In this document: positions 16,190 through 24,841 of the stretch, in pieces
Layout of the letters: each line of letters opens with the position of its first letter
Numbering within the stretch: position 1 is the first letter of the stretch
From: Streptomyces sp. Tue 6430
Lineage (GTDB): Bacteria; Actinomycetota; Actinomycetes; Streptomycetales; Streptomycetaceae
Length of the DNA: 64,000 nt
Assembly: GCA_021568835.1 (NCBI GenBank)
Contig: JAKGSH010000010.1
Span: forward strand, 930,001 to 994,000
Direction: 5' to 3'
Made by a program: the position numbers and the translations under genes
Notes under the pieces: generated by a model
What the model saw: only the letters and a program-made list of their open reading frames with translations
Databases searched by the model: none
Told to the model about the DNA's origin: nothing

Positions 16190-17175
16190 AGGCCGCCGTC
16201 ATCGAGTCCATCGGCCGCGCCGTCGTCACCGAGGTCCCGGACCCGACGCCCGGCCCCCGTGACGTCGTCGTCGAGGTCGCCGCCTGCGGACTGTGCGGCA
16301 CCGATCTGCACATCCTCCAGGGCGAGTTCGCACCCGAGCTGCCGATCGTGCCGGGCCACGAGTTCGCCGGCACGGTGGTGGGGACCGGCGCCCAGGTCAC
16401 CGAGGTGACGGTGGGCGACCGGGTGGCCGTCGACCCGTCCCTGTACTGCCACGAGTGCCGCTACTGCCGCACCGGCCACAACAACCTCTGCGAGCGCTGG
16501 GCGGCGATCGGCGTGACGGCGGCCGGCGGCGCGGCCCAGTACGCGGTGGCGCCGGTGGCGAACTGCGTGAAGCTGCCCGAACACGTCCGCACCGAGGACG
16601 CGGCGCTGATCGAGCCCCTGTCGTGTGCGGTGCGCGGCTACGACGTGCTCCGGTCGCGTCTCGGCGCCCACGTGCTGATCTACGGGTCCGGGACCATGGG
16701 CCTGATGATGCTGGAGCTGGCGAAGCGGACCGGTGCGGCGAGCGTGGACGTGGTGGACCTGAACCCGGCGCGGCTGGAGACGGCGCGACGGCTGGGGGTC
16801 TCCGCGTCGGCGGCGACCCCGGACGAGCTGGACCGGCCCCAGGGGTGGGACCTCGTCATCGACGCGACGGGGAACGCGGCGGCGATCCAGGACGGGCTGG
16901 AGCGGGTCTCCAAGGCCGGTACGTTCCTGCAGTTCGGGGTCGCCGACTACGCGACGCGGGTGACGATCGACCCGTACCGGATCTACAACCAGGAGATCAC
17001 GATCACGGGTTCCATGGCCGTCCTGCACAGCTACGAGCGGGCGGCGGAGCTCTTCGCGGGGGGCGTCCTGGACCCGGACGTCTTCATCAGCGACCGGCTC
17101 CCGCTGGGCCAGTACCCCCAGGCCCTGGACCAGTTCGCCGCGGGCGTGGGCAGGAAGATCGTGGTGGTCCCGTAG
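16186..17175 (+). CDS. zinc-dependent medium-chain dehydrogenase (polyol dehydrogenase type)
   Basis: Medium-chain alcohol dehydrogenase of 329 residues. The catalytic zinc cysteine is in ACGLCGTDLH and the histidine in PGHEFAGTVV. The structural zinc site CHECRYCRTGHNNLC is intact at residues 87-101. The NAD fold shows LIYGSGTMGLMML near residue 165 and DVVDLNPARL. Its ATG overlaps the permease stop. As the last gene of a sugar uptake operon it probably oxidises the imported polyol (sorbitol, xylitol or similar) to a ketose; threonine dehydrogenase-like activity is the main alternative. A long GC-rich hairpin follows. Confidence 0.88.
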   Translation: MKAAVIESIGRAVVTEVPDPTPGPRDVVVEVAACGLCGTDLHILQGEFAPELPIVPGHEFAGTVVGTGAQVTEVTVGDRVAVDPSLYCHECRYCRTGHNNLCERWAAIGVTAAGGAAQYAVAPVANCVKLPEHVRTEDAALIEPLSCAVRGYDVLRSRLGAHVLIYGSGTMGLMMLELAKRTGAASVDVVDLNPARLETARRLGVSASAATPDELDRPQGWDLVIDATGNAAAIQDGLERVSKAGTFLQFGVADYATRVTIDPYRIYNQEITITGSMAVLHSYERAAELFAGGVLDPDVFISDRLPLGQYPQALDQFAAGVGRKIVVVP

Positions 17176-17268
17176 GGGCTTCCTCGCCCCGCCGCCCCTC
17201 CCCGTCCCGTCCCCGGGGCACTCACCCTCCCCGGGGACGGGGCGGGGAGGGGCGGCAGGACGAGGCCC
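17175..17268 (+). terminator. long GC-rich hairpin ending the polyol operon
   Basis: The segment right after the dehydrogenase stop (17175-17216) and 17231-17268 are nearly complementary over about 38 bp. This includes CGTCCCCGG with CCGGGGACG and GCCGCCCCTCCCC with GGGGAGGGGCGGC. No U-tract follows, as is common in Streptomyces. Confidence 0.7.
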
Positions 17269-17339
17269 CCGCGGGCCCACCGGCCCCGATCGGACCACAG
17301 GTAAGGGAACGGTAAAACGCCCTCGCTCGTTCACCCGGC

Positions 17340-18544
17340 ATGACAGCTATGACCCCCGGCTCGAACATCCCTCTCCCCGTCACCCGTGTGGCGGTGGACG
17401 TCGCCGCCCCCGTGCGTCTCGACGTTTCGGGCCTGCTGCTCACCGCCGACGGCAAGGTGCGCTCCGACGACGACTTCATCTTCTACAACCAGCCGGCCGG
17501 CCCCGGCGTGACCTACCGCTCCGGCGGCGGCGCGGCCCCCGACGCGATCATCGTCGACACCTCCGCGCTGCCCCCGGGCATCGAGAAGATCGTCGTCACC
17601 GCGAGCCCGGACGCGGCGGGCCAGACCTTCCAGGGCATCGAACCGACGGCCACCGTCCGCGGCGCCGACGACAACGGCGTCCTGGCCACGTTCACCCCCC
17701 GCGGCTGGGCGCCGAGACGGCGCTGGTGATCGTGGAGATCTACCTGCGCAACGGCGCCTGGAAGGCCCGCGCCGTCGGCCAGGGGTACGCCGACGGCCTG
17801 GCCGGCATCGCCACCGACTTCGGCGTCACCGTGGAGGAGCCCGCCCCGGCCGCCCCGGCCCGGCCGGCCGCCCCGCCCATGCCCGTGACGCAGCCCCCGG
17901 TCACCCCGCCCGCCCCGCCGATGGCCGCCCCGCCCGCTCCCCCGGCCCCGCCCGCCCCCGGCGCCGGGAAGATCAACCTGGACAAGGGCCGCGTCAGCCT
18001 CCAGAAGAACCAGACGGTGTCCCTGGTCAAGGGCGGCAGCCCGCTGCTCTCGCAGGTCAAGATGGGCCTCGGCTGGGAGCCGGCGTACCGCGGCAAGGAC
18101 ATCGACCTGGACGCCTCGGTGATCGCCTACGGCCCGCAGCGCAACCACATCGACAGCTGCTACTTCGGCAAGCTGTCCATCGTGGGCGGCGCGATCAAGC
18201 ACTCGGGCGACAACCTCACCGGTGAGGGCGGCGGCGACGACGAGGTGATCGTCGTCGACCTGGGCCGGATCCCGCAGGAGGTCACCGGTCTGGTCTTCAC
18301 CGTGAACTCCTTCTCCGGGCAGAAGTTCACCGAGGTCGCCAAGGCCTACTGCCGTCTCCTGGACGCCGCCACCGGCGAGGAGCTGGTCCGCTTCGACCTG
18401 ACGAGCGCCGAGCCGCAGACGGGCGTGATGATGGCCAAGCTGATCCGCCAGTTCACCGGCGAGTGGGAGATGACGGCCATGGGCGACTTCGTCAAGGCCC
18501 GCACGGTGCGGAACATGGTGAAGCCGGCGGCGCAGGCGCTCTGA
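17340..18544 (+). CDS. TerD-family tellurite-resistance/stress protein with two TerD domains, one apparent frameshift
   Basis: Cytoplasmic calcium-binding stress protein of about 401 residues. An N-terminal TerD domain (residues 15-150) carries LTADGKVRSDDDFIFYNQP and IIVDTSALPPGIEKIVV. A Pro/Ala-rich linker follows, then a second TerD domain (about 230-400) with VSLVKGGSPLLSQVKMGLGWE, IDLDASVIAYG and VVDLGRIPQEV. The acidic DDD/DLDAS loops are the expected calcium ligands. One C is missing near 17708; restoring it gives TFTPRGLGAETALVIVEIYL and joins the halves. It is monocistronic, with a hairpin at 18577-18603 downstream. Streptomyces carry many such paralogues; a specific role is not known. 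Confidence 0.88.
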
Positions 18545-18576
18545 CCTCCTGCCCGGCCGGCCCCCGAGGACGCACG

Positions 18577-18603
18577 CGGGCGCCCCCTCGGCGGGGGCGC
18601 CCG
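18577..18603. terminator. hairpin between TerD and the convergent TetR gene
   Basis: CGGGCGCCCCC and GGGGGCGCCCG pair perfectly over 11 bp with a 5-nt loop. It is placed to serve both converging transcripts. Confidence 0.7.
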
Positions 18604-18627
18604 TCGCCGACGGCCGCCACGCCCCGC

Positions 18628-19200
18628 TCACCGCGCGGGGCGCAGCCCCTCCGTCAGCAGCGACACGTACCGGCGGATGCCGCTCGCGCCCCCGTTCGCC
18701 AGCTCCGCCGCCGTCGCCACCCCGTGCGCCAGCCGCAGCACCTCCACGGGCTCGACGTCCGCCCGCAGCGTCCCCTCCCGCTGTGCCGCCTCCACCAGCC
18801 GGGCCGCCGCGCCCTGCACGGTCGTACCGCAGGCGGTGGCCGCGGCGCTGCCGGCGTCGGTGACGGCGGAGCCCAGCAGCGCCTTCATGCCGCGCACCTG
18901 GATCGTGCCGACGCACACCTCGTTCAGCCACTCCACCAGCGCCTCGCCCGGCGGCAGGCGCGCGGCGAGTTCGGCCGCGCGCACGGCGAGCGCCTCGACC
19001 CGGTCGACGTACGCCGCCTCCAGCAGCGCCTGGCGCGTGGGGAAGTGCCGGTACAGCGTGCCGGAGCCGACCCCCGCCCGCTTGGCGATGTCGTCGAGGG
19101 ACGCGCCCTCCCCGTGCTCGGCGAAGGCCTCCGCCGCCGCCGTCAGCAACCGCTGGTAGTTGCGGCGGGCGTCCGCGCGCATGGGCTTGACCTGCGTCAT
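18628..19200 (-). CDS. TetR/AcrR family transcriptional regulator
   Basis: Regulator of 190 residues. The helix-turn-helix spans residues 10-55 with AFAEHGEGASLDDIAKRAGVGSG split as SLDDIAKRAGVGSGTLYRHF, a textbook TetR motif. The C-terminal ligand/dimer domain is Ala-rich and variable. The ATG at 19200 begins MTQVKPMRADARRNYQRLL. It lies 68 bp downstream of ACC deaminase on the same strand, so it may be read through from that operon. No target can be named. Confidence 0.9.
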   Translation of the reverse strand: MTQVKPMRADARRNYQRLLTAAAEAFAEHGEGASLDDIAKRAGVGSGTLYRHFPTRQALLEAAYVDRVEALAVRAAELAARLPPGEALVEWLNEVCVGTIQVRGMKALLGSAVTDAGSAAATACGTTVQGAAARLVEAAQREGTLRADVEPVEVLRLAHGVATAAELANGGASGIRRYVSLLTEGLRPAR

Positions 19201-19268
19201 CCCGTCACTCCTCGCAAACCGGGGATTCTCCCCGATGGTAGCGAGGACCGACGTGCCGCCGTCCGGAC

Positions 19269-20285
19269 TCAGAACAGCGCGCTGTAGGCGTTGAGCGCCG
19301 GCTGGCCGCCCAGGTGGGCGTAGAGCACGGTGGAGTCGCGGCCGATCTCGCCGCACGCGACCAGGTCGACGAGTCCGGCCATCGACTTCCCCTCGTAGAC
19401 GGGGTCGGTGACCATGCCCTCGGTGCGCGCGGCGAGCCGCATCGCCTCCAGGGTGACCTCGTCGGGGACGCCGTAGATCCCGGCGTGGTAGCGCTCGTCC
19501 AGCTCGACGTCCGCCTCGGTCAGTTCCCGCCGCACCCCGATGAGCTGCCCGGTGCGCCGGGCGATGCGGGCGATCTGCGTCCGGGTCCCGGCCGGCTCGG
19601 CCGAGGCGTCGATGCCGAGGACGCGCCGGGGCCGGCCGCCCGCCTCCTCCAGCGCCGCGAACCCGGCGACCATGCCGGCCTGCGTCGACCCGGTCACCGA
19701 GCACACGACCACGGTGTCGAAGAAGACGCCCAGGTCCCGCTCCTGCTCCGCCACCTCGTACGCCCAGCCGGCGAAACCCAGCCCGCCGAGCGGATGGTCG
19801 GAGGCGCCGGCGGGGATGGCGTAGGGCTTGCCACCGGACTCCTCGACCTCCCGGAGCGCCAGCTCCCAGCTCTCCTTGAAGCCGATCCCGAACCCGGCCC
19901 GCACCAGCCGGACGTCGGCCCCCGCGAGCCGGCTGATCAGGATGTTGCCGACCTTGTCGTACACCGCGTCGGGCCAGTCCACCCAACTCTCCTGCACCAG
20001 GACGCACTTGAGTCCGGCGCGGGCCGCGCAGGCCGCCACCTGCCGGGTGTGGTTGGACTGCACCCCGCCGATCGACACCAGGGTGTCGCAGCCCTGCGCG
20101 AGGGCGTCGGCGATCAGGTACTCCAGCTTGCGCGTCTTGTTGCCGCCGTAGGCGACCCCGGAGTTGCAGTCCTCCCGCTTGGCCCACACGGCGGCGCCGC
20201 CGAGGTGTTCCGTCAGCCGGTGCAGCGGGTGCACGGGCGACGGGCCGAAGAGCAGGGGATAACGCGCGTACGAGGACAGGGACAT
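19269..20285 (-). CDS. acdS: 1-aminocyclopropane-1-carboxylate (ACC) deaminase
   Basis: PLP enzyme of 338 residues that converts ACC to 2-oxobutyrate and ammonia, lowering plant ethylene. Family strings are [20 protein letters not shown] with the PLP lysine at residue 50, [15 protein letters not shown] with the catalytic serine, [41 protein letters not shown] and [16 protein letters not shown]. Residues that separate true ACC deaminase from D-cysteine desulfhydrase (Glu in YEGK, Leu in VLYAHLGG) are of the deaminase type. It is 31 bp downstream of a GntR regulator on the same strand. A root-associated lifestyle is suggested. Confidence 0.93.
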   Translation of the reverse strand: MSLSSYARYPLLFGPSPVHPLHRLTEHLGGAAVWAKREDCNSGVAYGGNKTRKLEYLIADALAQGCDTLVSIGGVQSNHTRQVAACAARAGLKCVLVQESWVDWPDAVYDKVGNILISRLAGADVRLVRAGFGIGFKESWELALREVEESGGKPYAIPAGASDHPLGGLGFAGWAYEVAEQERDLGVFFDTVVVCSVTGSTQAGMVAGFAALEEAGGRPRRVLGIDASAEPAGTRTQIARIARRTGQLIGVRRELTEADVELDERYHAGIYGVPDEVTLEAMRLAARTEGMVTDPVYEGKSMAGLVDLVACGEIGRDSTVLYAHLGGQPALNAYSALF

Positions 20286-20316
20286 GTCGCCTCCTGGGGC
20301 GGGTTCGGCAGGACGG

Positions 20317-20967
20317 TCAGTCGTCGGTGTCGGCGAGATCCGCGAGGGTGCGCCAGATCTCCGCCGTGATACGGACCGCCCCGTCCACGTCGGCGGTCGC
20401 GCAGGCGGCGATCAGCCGGTCGTGCAGCCCGGCCGAGCGGCAGGTGCCGCCCTCGCCGAAGCGCCGTCGCTCCAGCCGCCGGATCAGGGGGGTGTAGCGG
20501 GCGACGGTGGCGGCGGCCGCGTGGTTGCCGCTCACCCGGACGAGGACGTCGTGCAGTGCGTCGTCGGCGCGCAGGGCGCCCTCGACGTCACCGGCCTCGA
20601 CGGCGGCGCCGAACCGCTCGTTGGCGGCGCGCATCGCCTCGACGTCCGCCGCGAACAGCCGGGGCACCGCCACGCGCGTGACCAGTTCGTGCATCGCGCC
20701 GACCACGGCCGCCGCGTCCCGTACGTCGCCGGCGACGACCGGGGTCACCCGCGTGTAGCTCTGCGGCTTGCTCTCCAGCAGCCCTTCGTCCACGAGGCGC
20801 GCGAACGCCTCCCGGACCGGCGCCCGGGACAGCCCGAGCCGCTCCGCGAGGTCGGCGTCGCGCACCACCGCGCCGGGCTCGATCTCCCCGGCCACGATGG
20901 CGTCGCGGATCGCTGCGTACGCCCGCTCCCTGAGCAGGGTGCGGGGCACGGGTCGTAGTGGCTCCAT
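20317..20967 (-). CDS. GntR family regulator (FCD type), likely regulator of acdS
   Basis: Regulator of 216 residues: winged helix with [20 protein letters not shown] split as [21 protein letters not shown], then an FCD domain with [10 protein letters not shown] and [12 protein letters not shown] histidine motifs. It is co-oriented with and 31 bp upstream of acdS, so co-transcription is expected. A perfect 7-bp inverted repeat lies 3 nt upstream of the ATG and includes a TAACAT -10 element. The mRNA may therefore be leaderless and the gene autorepressed. Actinobacterial acdS genes are, to my knowledge, often paired with GntR-type regulators instead of the Lrp-type AcdR of proteobacteria. Confidence 0.9.
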   Translation of the reverse strand: MEPLRPVPRTLLRERAYAAIRDAIVAGEIEPGAVVRDADLAERLGLSRAPVREAFARLVDEGLLESKPQSYTRVTPVVAGDVRDAAAVVGAMHELVTRVAVPRLFAADVEAMRAANERFGAAVEAGDVEGALRADDALHDVLVRVSGNHAAAATVARYTPLIRRLERRRFGEGGTCRSAGLHDRLIAACATADVDGAVRITAEIWRTLADLADTDD

Positions 20968-20970
20968 GAA

Positions 20971-20989
20971 CTGACATGTTAGATGTCAG
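20971..20989. promoter_or_regulatory. operator CTGACAT-N5-ATGTCAG of the acdS operon
   Basis: A perfect inverted repeat with 7-bp arms and the spacer GTTAG. On the minus strand it overlaps TAACAT, a plausible -10 box whose start point would fall at or next to the ATG. A bound repressor would therefore block RNA polymerase directly. Confidence 0.65.
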
Positions 20990-21038
20990 TGGTCGGCGGG
21001 AGAAGGGCCGCGGCGCGGGAAAAGAGCCGCACGGCGAA

Positions 21039-21066
21039 GGCCCGCACCGCCGGTGCGGTGCGGGCC
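21039..21066 (-). terminator. hairpin downstream of the TROVE gene
   Basis: GGCCCGCACCG and CGGTGCGGGCC pair over 11 bp with a 6-nt loop. It lies about 90 bp past the TROVE stop and upstream of the next minus-strand gene, so it most likely ends the rsr transcript. Confidence 0.65.
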
Positions 21067-21068
21067 TC

Positions 21069-21112
21069 GGGGTTGCGGGGTTGCGGGGTTGCGGGGTTGC
21101 GGGGTTGCGGGG
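21069..21112 (+). repeat. GGGGTTGC tandem repeat, G-quadruplex-forming motif
   Basis: Five perfect 8-bp units run from 21069 to 21108, giving six GGGG tracts (the last at 21109-21112) separated by TTGC loops. This satisfies the classical four-tract quadruplex pattern with long tracts. The G-rich strand is the template strand for the TROVE transcript. Confidence 0.85.
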
Positions 21113-21153
21113 TCAGGATCCGGGCTTCCGGGGTCAGGGTCCGGGTCGGACGG

Positions 21154-22736
21154 TCAGGCAGCCCACGGCCAGTCCGCGTCGCGTGCCGCCTCCAGCAGCG
21201 GCACCATGCGGAAGGCCGCGTCCGAGAGTCCCCCGAAGGTGTGCCGGTTGCGCTCCCCGAGGGCCCGTGGCCCGCCCGGTACCCCGCGAGGTTCCACGTG
21301 TAGACCGGCACGTCGGCCGGGAGCTGCTCGGTCGGCGAGCCGTGGCCGTTGAAGCCGTACTGCTCGTCGGTGACGATCAGCACCCGGTCGTGCCCCCGGT
21401 AGTGCTCGCGCACCGCGGCGGTCGTGTCGGTGCCGCCCAGGTCGCCGAAACGCTCCAGGATCCTCAGCACCGACCCGCCCGTGCGGAACTCCACCCGCCT
21501 GCTGGTGGTGCCGAACTCGACCAGGTCCGCATCCGCCGCCCGCAGCGCGAGCGCCGTGCCGAAGATCGCCGCCGCGTCGGCACGGTTGAGGGCGGAACGG
21601 TCCGACAGCCGGGAGAAGAACATCGAGCCCGAGCGGTCGACGAGCACCAGCGTGCGGCCGGGCAGCGCGGGCACGTTGCCCAGCGCGTGCCCGAGCGCCC
21701 GCTCCAGCGGGTACGCCCAGCGCAGCGAGGGCGCGTGCTGGTGGGCGGCGAGGTAGCGGAACGGGAACTGCCGCGAGCGCGCGACCTCGGCCGGGTCGCT
21801 GATCCGGTCCGCGACCCGCGCCGCGACCTCGTCGCGGACACCGGCCTCGTCGAAGTTCCGCAGGTTCCTGATCAGCGCCATCGGACCCATGGACGGAATC
21901 ACGGCCTCCCAGGCCGCCCGGTCCATCGGCCCCTGGAGCCAGCCCGCGAGCGCCTCCCAGGTCATGCCGGCCGCGGCGAGCCGCTCGGCCCCGCCCTCGG
22001 AGGTGACGACCGCGCGCCGCTCCTCGACCGGCAGTGCCATCAGCTCGCGGTGCGCGGTCAGGACCCGGTCCGAGGCGGGCGGCACGGCGGTGTCGGGGTG
22101 GTGCCGGCGGTCCAGCGCGTACCGGAACAGCTCGCCCTGCCACGGCTTGGCCGGGTCCGGCGCCGCGTGGACGAGGTTGAGGACGTCGCCGAAGCGGTAG
22201 CCCCTGGCCGCGGTGTCGTACTTCAGCAGCGACCTGCCGCTGTAGAGACGGCGTACGGCGTCGGCGATGCCGCGCTTGACCGGCTTGGGGACATTGCGGC
22301 CGTGGGTCGCGGTCCAGTACGCGAGCAGTTCCCCGGGCTCGTCCGGGCGCTGGAGGACGGAGTCGACGACCTGGCGGCCCGTCGGTCCGCCGGTCGCGCC
22401 GGCCGCCAGGCGCGCGTGGACGTACTCGGCGGCCCCGACGACCGCGGCCGTCCGCAGACCGCCCTCGCCGCGCAGCCAGCCGAGCAGGCCGGCCGTCCAG
22501 GACGGGTCGGAGACGGCCAGCTCGCGCACGAGCCGCACGAACCGGTCGTCGCGGTCGGCAGCCGTCTCGTAGAAGGTCTTCTGCGTCACGAAGTGGGACA
22601 CCGCGAGCAGGAACAGTTCGGAGCGTGCGTCCCGCTCGTGGCCCCGGCCACCCTGGTGGGTGTCAAGGGTCCGGCCCGTCGTGCGCACGGCCGAGGCGGG
22701 CTGCGCCCTCGCGGCACGGGCGTTGAAGCGCGCCAT
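21154..22736 (-). CDS. rsr: Ro60-like TROVE domain protein, one apparent frameshift
   Basis: Bacterial Ro orthologue of about 527 residues (human Ro60 is 538). The N-terminal TROVE HEAT-like ring covers about residues 1-350, with LFLLAVSHFVTQKTFYETAA, KPVKRGIADAVRRLYS, AAGMTWEALAGWLQG and MGPMALIRNLRNFDEAGV. The C-terminal von Willebrand A domain has an intact MIDAS motif in TLVLVDRSGSMFFSRLSD. One G is missing near 21260; restoring it gives GERNRHTFGGLSDAAF and the end DADWPWAA. GGGGGGA precedes the ATG. Ro proteins bind misfolded RNAs and Y RNAs, and in bacteria tether or gate exonuclease PNPase. Two Y-RNA-like sequences lie directly upstream on the same strand. No rtcB gene is in the window. 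Confidence 0.92.
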
Positions 22737-22789
22737 GCTGAAATCCCCCCGAATTCCATGGTGTTGCGGAGGGAGACACGGCAGGTGGA

Positions 22790-22931
22790 GGGTGCCCGAG
22801 ATCAGAGATCGGCGACGGACTTAGCCAGATGCTCTACCGACTGAGCTACACCGACCCGAAGTCGATGACGGGACTCGAACCCGCGACTCTCCGATCCAAT
22901 GAAGTAACCGTTGCCTGCGCACCGGGCACCC
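22790..22931 (-). ncRNA. yrlA: Y RNA of the YrlA type with a permuted tRNA-like module
   Basis: RNA of about 142 nt ending some 50 nt before rsr. The ends pair perfectly (GGGTGCCCG with CGGGCACCC). Next inside, GGTGCGCAGGCAACGG resembles the Ro-binding strand of Y RNAs and pairs with CCGTCGCC (one mismatch). The inner part holds a T-arm (CGGG-TTCGAGT-CCCG, 22883-22869), the 3' acceptor strand CATCGAC, a TTCGG loop, the 5' acceptor strand GTCGGTG, TA at tRNA positions 8-9, and a D-arm (GCTC-AGTCGGTA-GAGC, 22846-22831). T-arm before D-arm means a circularly permuted tRNA elbow, not a tRNA gene. Bacterial YrlA RNAs are known tRNA mimics bound by Ro. Confidence 0.87.
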
Positions 22932-22944
22932 ACCGCGTGCCGCG

Positions 22945-23016
22945 CCTCCCGAGATCGGACCGGCTGCGGCCCGGATTCCGTGGAAGAGAAGTAGCCGCCG
23001 CCTTCGCACCGGGAGG
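22945..23016 (-). ncRNA. second, short Y RNA without the tRNA module
   Basis: A 72-nt candidate 13 nt upstream of the YrlA-like RNA. Its ends pair as CCTCCCG with CGGGAGG. Its 5' strand GGTGCGAAGGCGGCGGCTAC is closely related to the same region of the YrlA-like RNA (22 of 26 positions identical between 22988-23013 and 22901-22926) and contains the GGUNCGAAGG wording of animal Y RNAs. Both RNAs end with GATCTCGGG before the closing stem. An inner helix CGGCT/AGCCG closes a loop of about 27 nt. It looks like a minimal Ro-binding Y RNA produced by duplication and loss or gain of the tRNA-like insert. Confidence 0.78.
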
Positions 23017-23074
23017 TGCGTCGTCGTGCCCCCACTGTAGGAGGCGGGGCACGCGGGGTGCGAACCCATTTCGC

Positions 23075-24552
23075 TCAGCCGCGCTTCTGCCTCTTCCACG
23101 GGCCCGTGATCGCCACCATGATGCCCGGCTGCTGGATGTTGGCGAACAGGGTCTTTCCGTCGGGAGAGAAGGTGACGCCGGTGAACTCGCTGTACTCGGG
23201 GGCCTCTTCGGTGCCGATGTTCAGGTCGTTGCGGGCGATCGGGTAGGTGCGGCCGCTGTCGGTGGCGCCGAACAGGTGGGAGACGCCCTCGCCGTCCTCG
23301 GCGATCACCAGGCCGCCGTACGGGGAGACGGTGATGTTGTCGGGGCCGTCGAAGGCGCCGTCGGCCGACGGGTCGGGGTTGACGCCGAGGAGGACCTTCA
23401 GGGTGAGGGTGCGGCGCCGGGGGTCGTAGAACCAGACCTGGCCGTCGTGCTGAACCGGGCTCTCGGCGCGGGCGTACGAGGAGACGAGGTAGGCGCCGCC
23501 GTCGCCCCACCACATGCCCTCCAGCTTGCGGGCGCGGGTGACCTCGCCGGCGCCGAACTGCTTGCGCACGGCGGTCGTCCGCGCGTCGCGGTCGGGCACG
23601 TCCACCCAGTCGACGCCGTAGACCGTGCCGGTCTTCGTGGCGCGGGAGAGGTCGTCGACGAACTGGCCGCCGGAGTCGAAGCACCGGGGGCCTGCAGGAC
23701 GCCGGCGTCGTCGGCGAGGGCGCGGAACCGGCCGCGGCCGTGCTCGAAGCCGGGCGGCGGGGTCCAGCGGAAGAACAGGCCGTTGGGGTTCGCGGCGTCC
23801 TCGGTGAGGTAGGCGTGGCCGCGCCTGGGGTCGATGACGACGGCCTCGTGGTCGTAGCGGCCGAAGAACTTCAGGGGCTTGGGGTCCCGGTTGGCGCGCC
23901 GGTCGCGGGGGTCGACCTCGAAGACGTAGCCGTGGTCCTTGGTCATGCCGTTGGTGCCGGCCCGGTCGGAGTTCTCCTCGCAGGTCAGCCAGGTGCCCCA
24001 CGGGGTGCTGCCGCCCGCGCAGTTGGTGGAGGTACCGGCGATGCCCACCCACTCGGCGACCCGGCCCCCGGGGCGGACCTCGACGACCGTGCAGCCGCCC
24101 GAGGCGGCCGGGTCGTAGACGAGGCCCTCGGTGAGCGGCACAGGGTACTTCCAGTTGGCGCGCGGGCCCTTCAGCTCGTGGTTGTTGACGAGGAGGGTGG
24201 TGCCGCGCGGGCCGTCGAAGGCGGCCGTGCCGTCGTGGTTCGAGGGGGTGGGCTCGCCCGACTCCAGCCTGGTCCTGCCGCTGTACGTGATGATCCGGTA
24301 GTCGAAGCCGGCGGGCAGCGCGAGGATGCCGTCCGGGTCGGGGAGCAGCGGTCCGTAGCCGACTCCGCCGTGGTGCGCCGCCCGCTCCCGTGCCACGCCC
24401 GTGGTGTCCACGTCGGTGGTGTCCACGCTCTCGGTCTCGGTGGCCGCGAGGGCGTTCGGTGCGCTGGCGAGCACGTCCACGCTGCCCGCCAACGCGACAC
24501 CGGCACCGGTTGCCGCGGTTTTCCTGGCGAAGTCCCTGCGGGTGAGCGACAT
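23075..24552 (-). CDS. Tat-secreted PhoX-like phosphatase (DUF839), one apparent frameshift
   Basis: Secreted alkaline-phosphatase-like beta-propeller of about 492 residues. The Tat signal TRRDFARK followed by a hydrophobic stretch and ASAPNALA gives an exported, prefolded protein. PhoX family strings are DGILALPAGFDYRIITYSGR, FDGPRGTTLLVNNHE, WLTCEENSDRAGTNG, GYVFEVDP, HEAVVIDPRRGHAYLTED, KLEGMWWGDGGAYLVSSYAR and DNITVSPYGGLVIAEDGEG. These hold the Ca/Fe ligand acids and the CEEN cysteine. One C is missing near 23688; restoring it gives VLQAPRCFDSGGQFVDDL. Its likely role is phosphate scavenging. No clear PHO box was seen directly upstream. Confidence 0.88.
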
Positions 24553-24841
24553 GGTGTCTCCTGAGACGCTGGTGGCCGTGGAGGGTGGCGGACCTCGGTC
24601 CGCGCCACCGTCCCCCTCACCCCTGAACACCGGCTGAACGCGGAGCGGCGCCCGGCCGGGCTCCGGGGGAACTGCGCGCCCGCGCCCGCGGCGCGGCCCC
24701 GGAGCGGGCGGGGAACCGCACCCGGCCCCCACTCACCCGGACCGCATCCCGGTCACCCGCACCGGCCCCGCTCACCCCCACCCACGCCTTCCCGGTCCGC
24801 CGGTCACCCGCACCGGCCTCGCTCATCCGGACCGGCCCCGC
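24553..24841. other. gene-free GC-rich gap with a 25-bp direct repeat
   Basis: No supportable gene. GGTCACCCGCACCGGCC followed by (C/T)CGCTCA occurs near 24752 and 24802, and shorter CACCGGCC pieces recur between them. Nothing resembling a promoter stands out. Confidence 0.6.

Noticed and set aside
17340..18544. Two separate TerD genes (129 and 272 residues).
   Set aside because: The first frame stops inside its domain and one restored C joins them into the normal two-domain protein.
18628..20187. A 519-residue fusion of an ACC-deaminase-overlapping frame with a TetR regulator.
   Set aside because: Only the TetR part from 19200 has family motifs; the upstream portion is an out-of-frame reading of acdS.
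22829..22934. A tRNA gene call based on the T-arm and D-arm sequences.
   Set aside because: The arms are in reversed order and there is no anticodon arm between them; the arrangement fits a Y RNA tRNA mimic instead.
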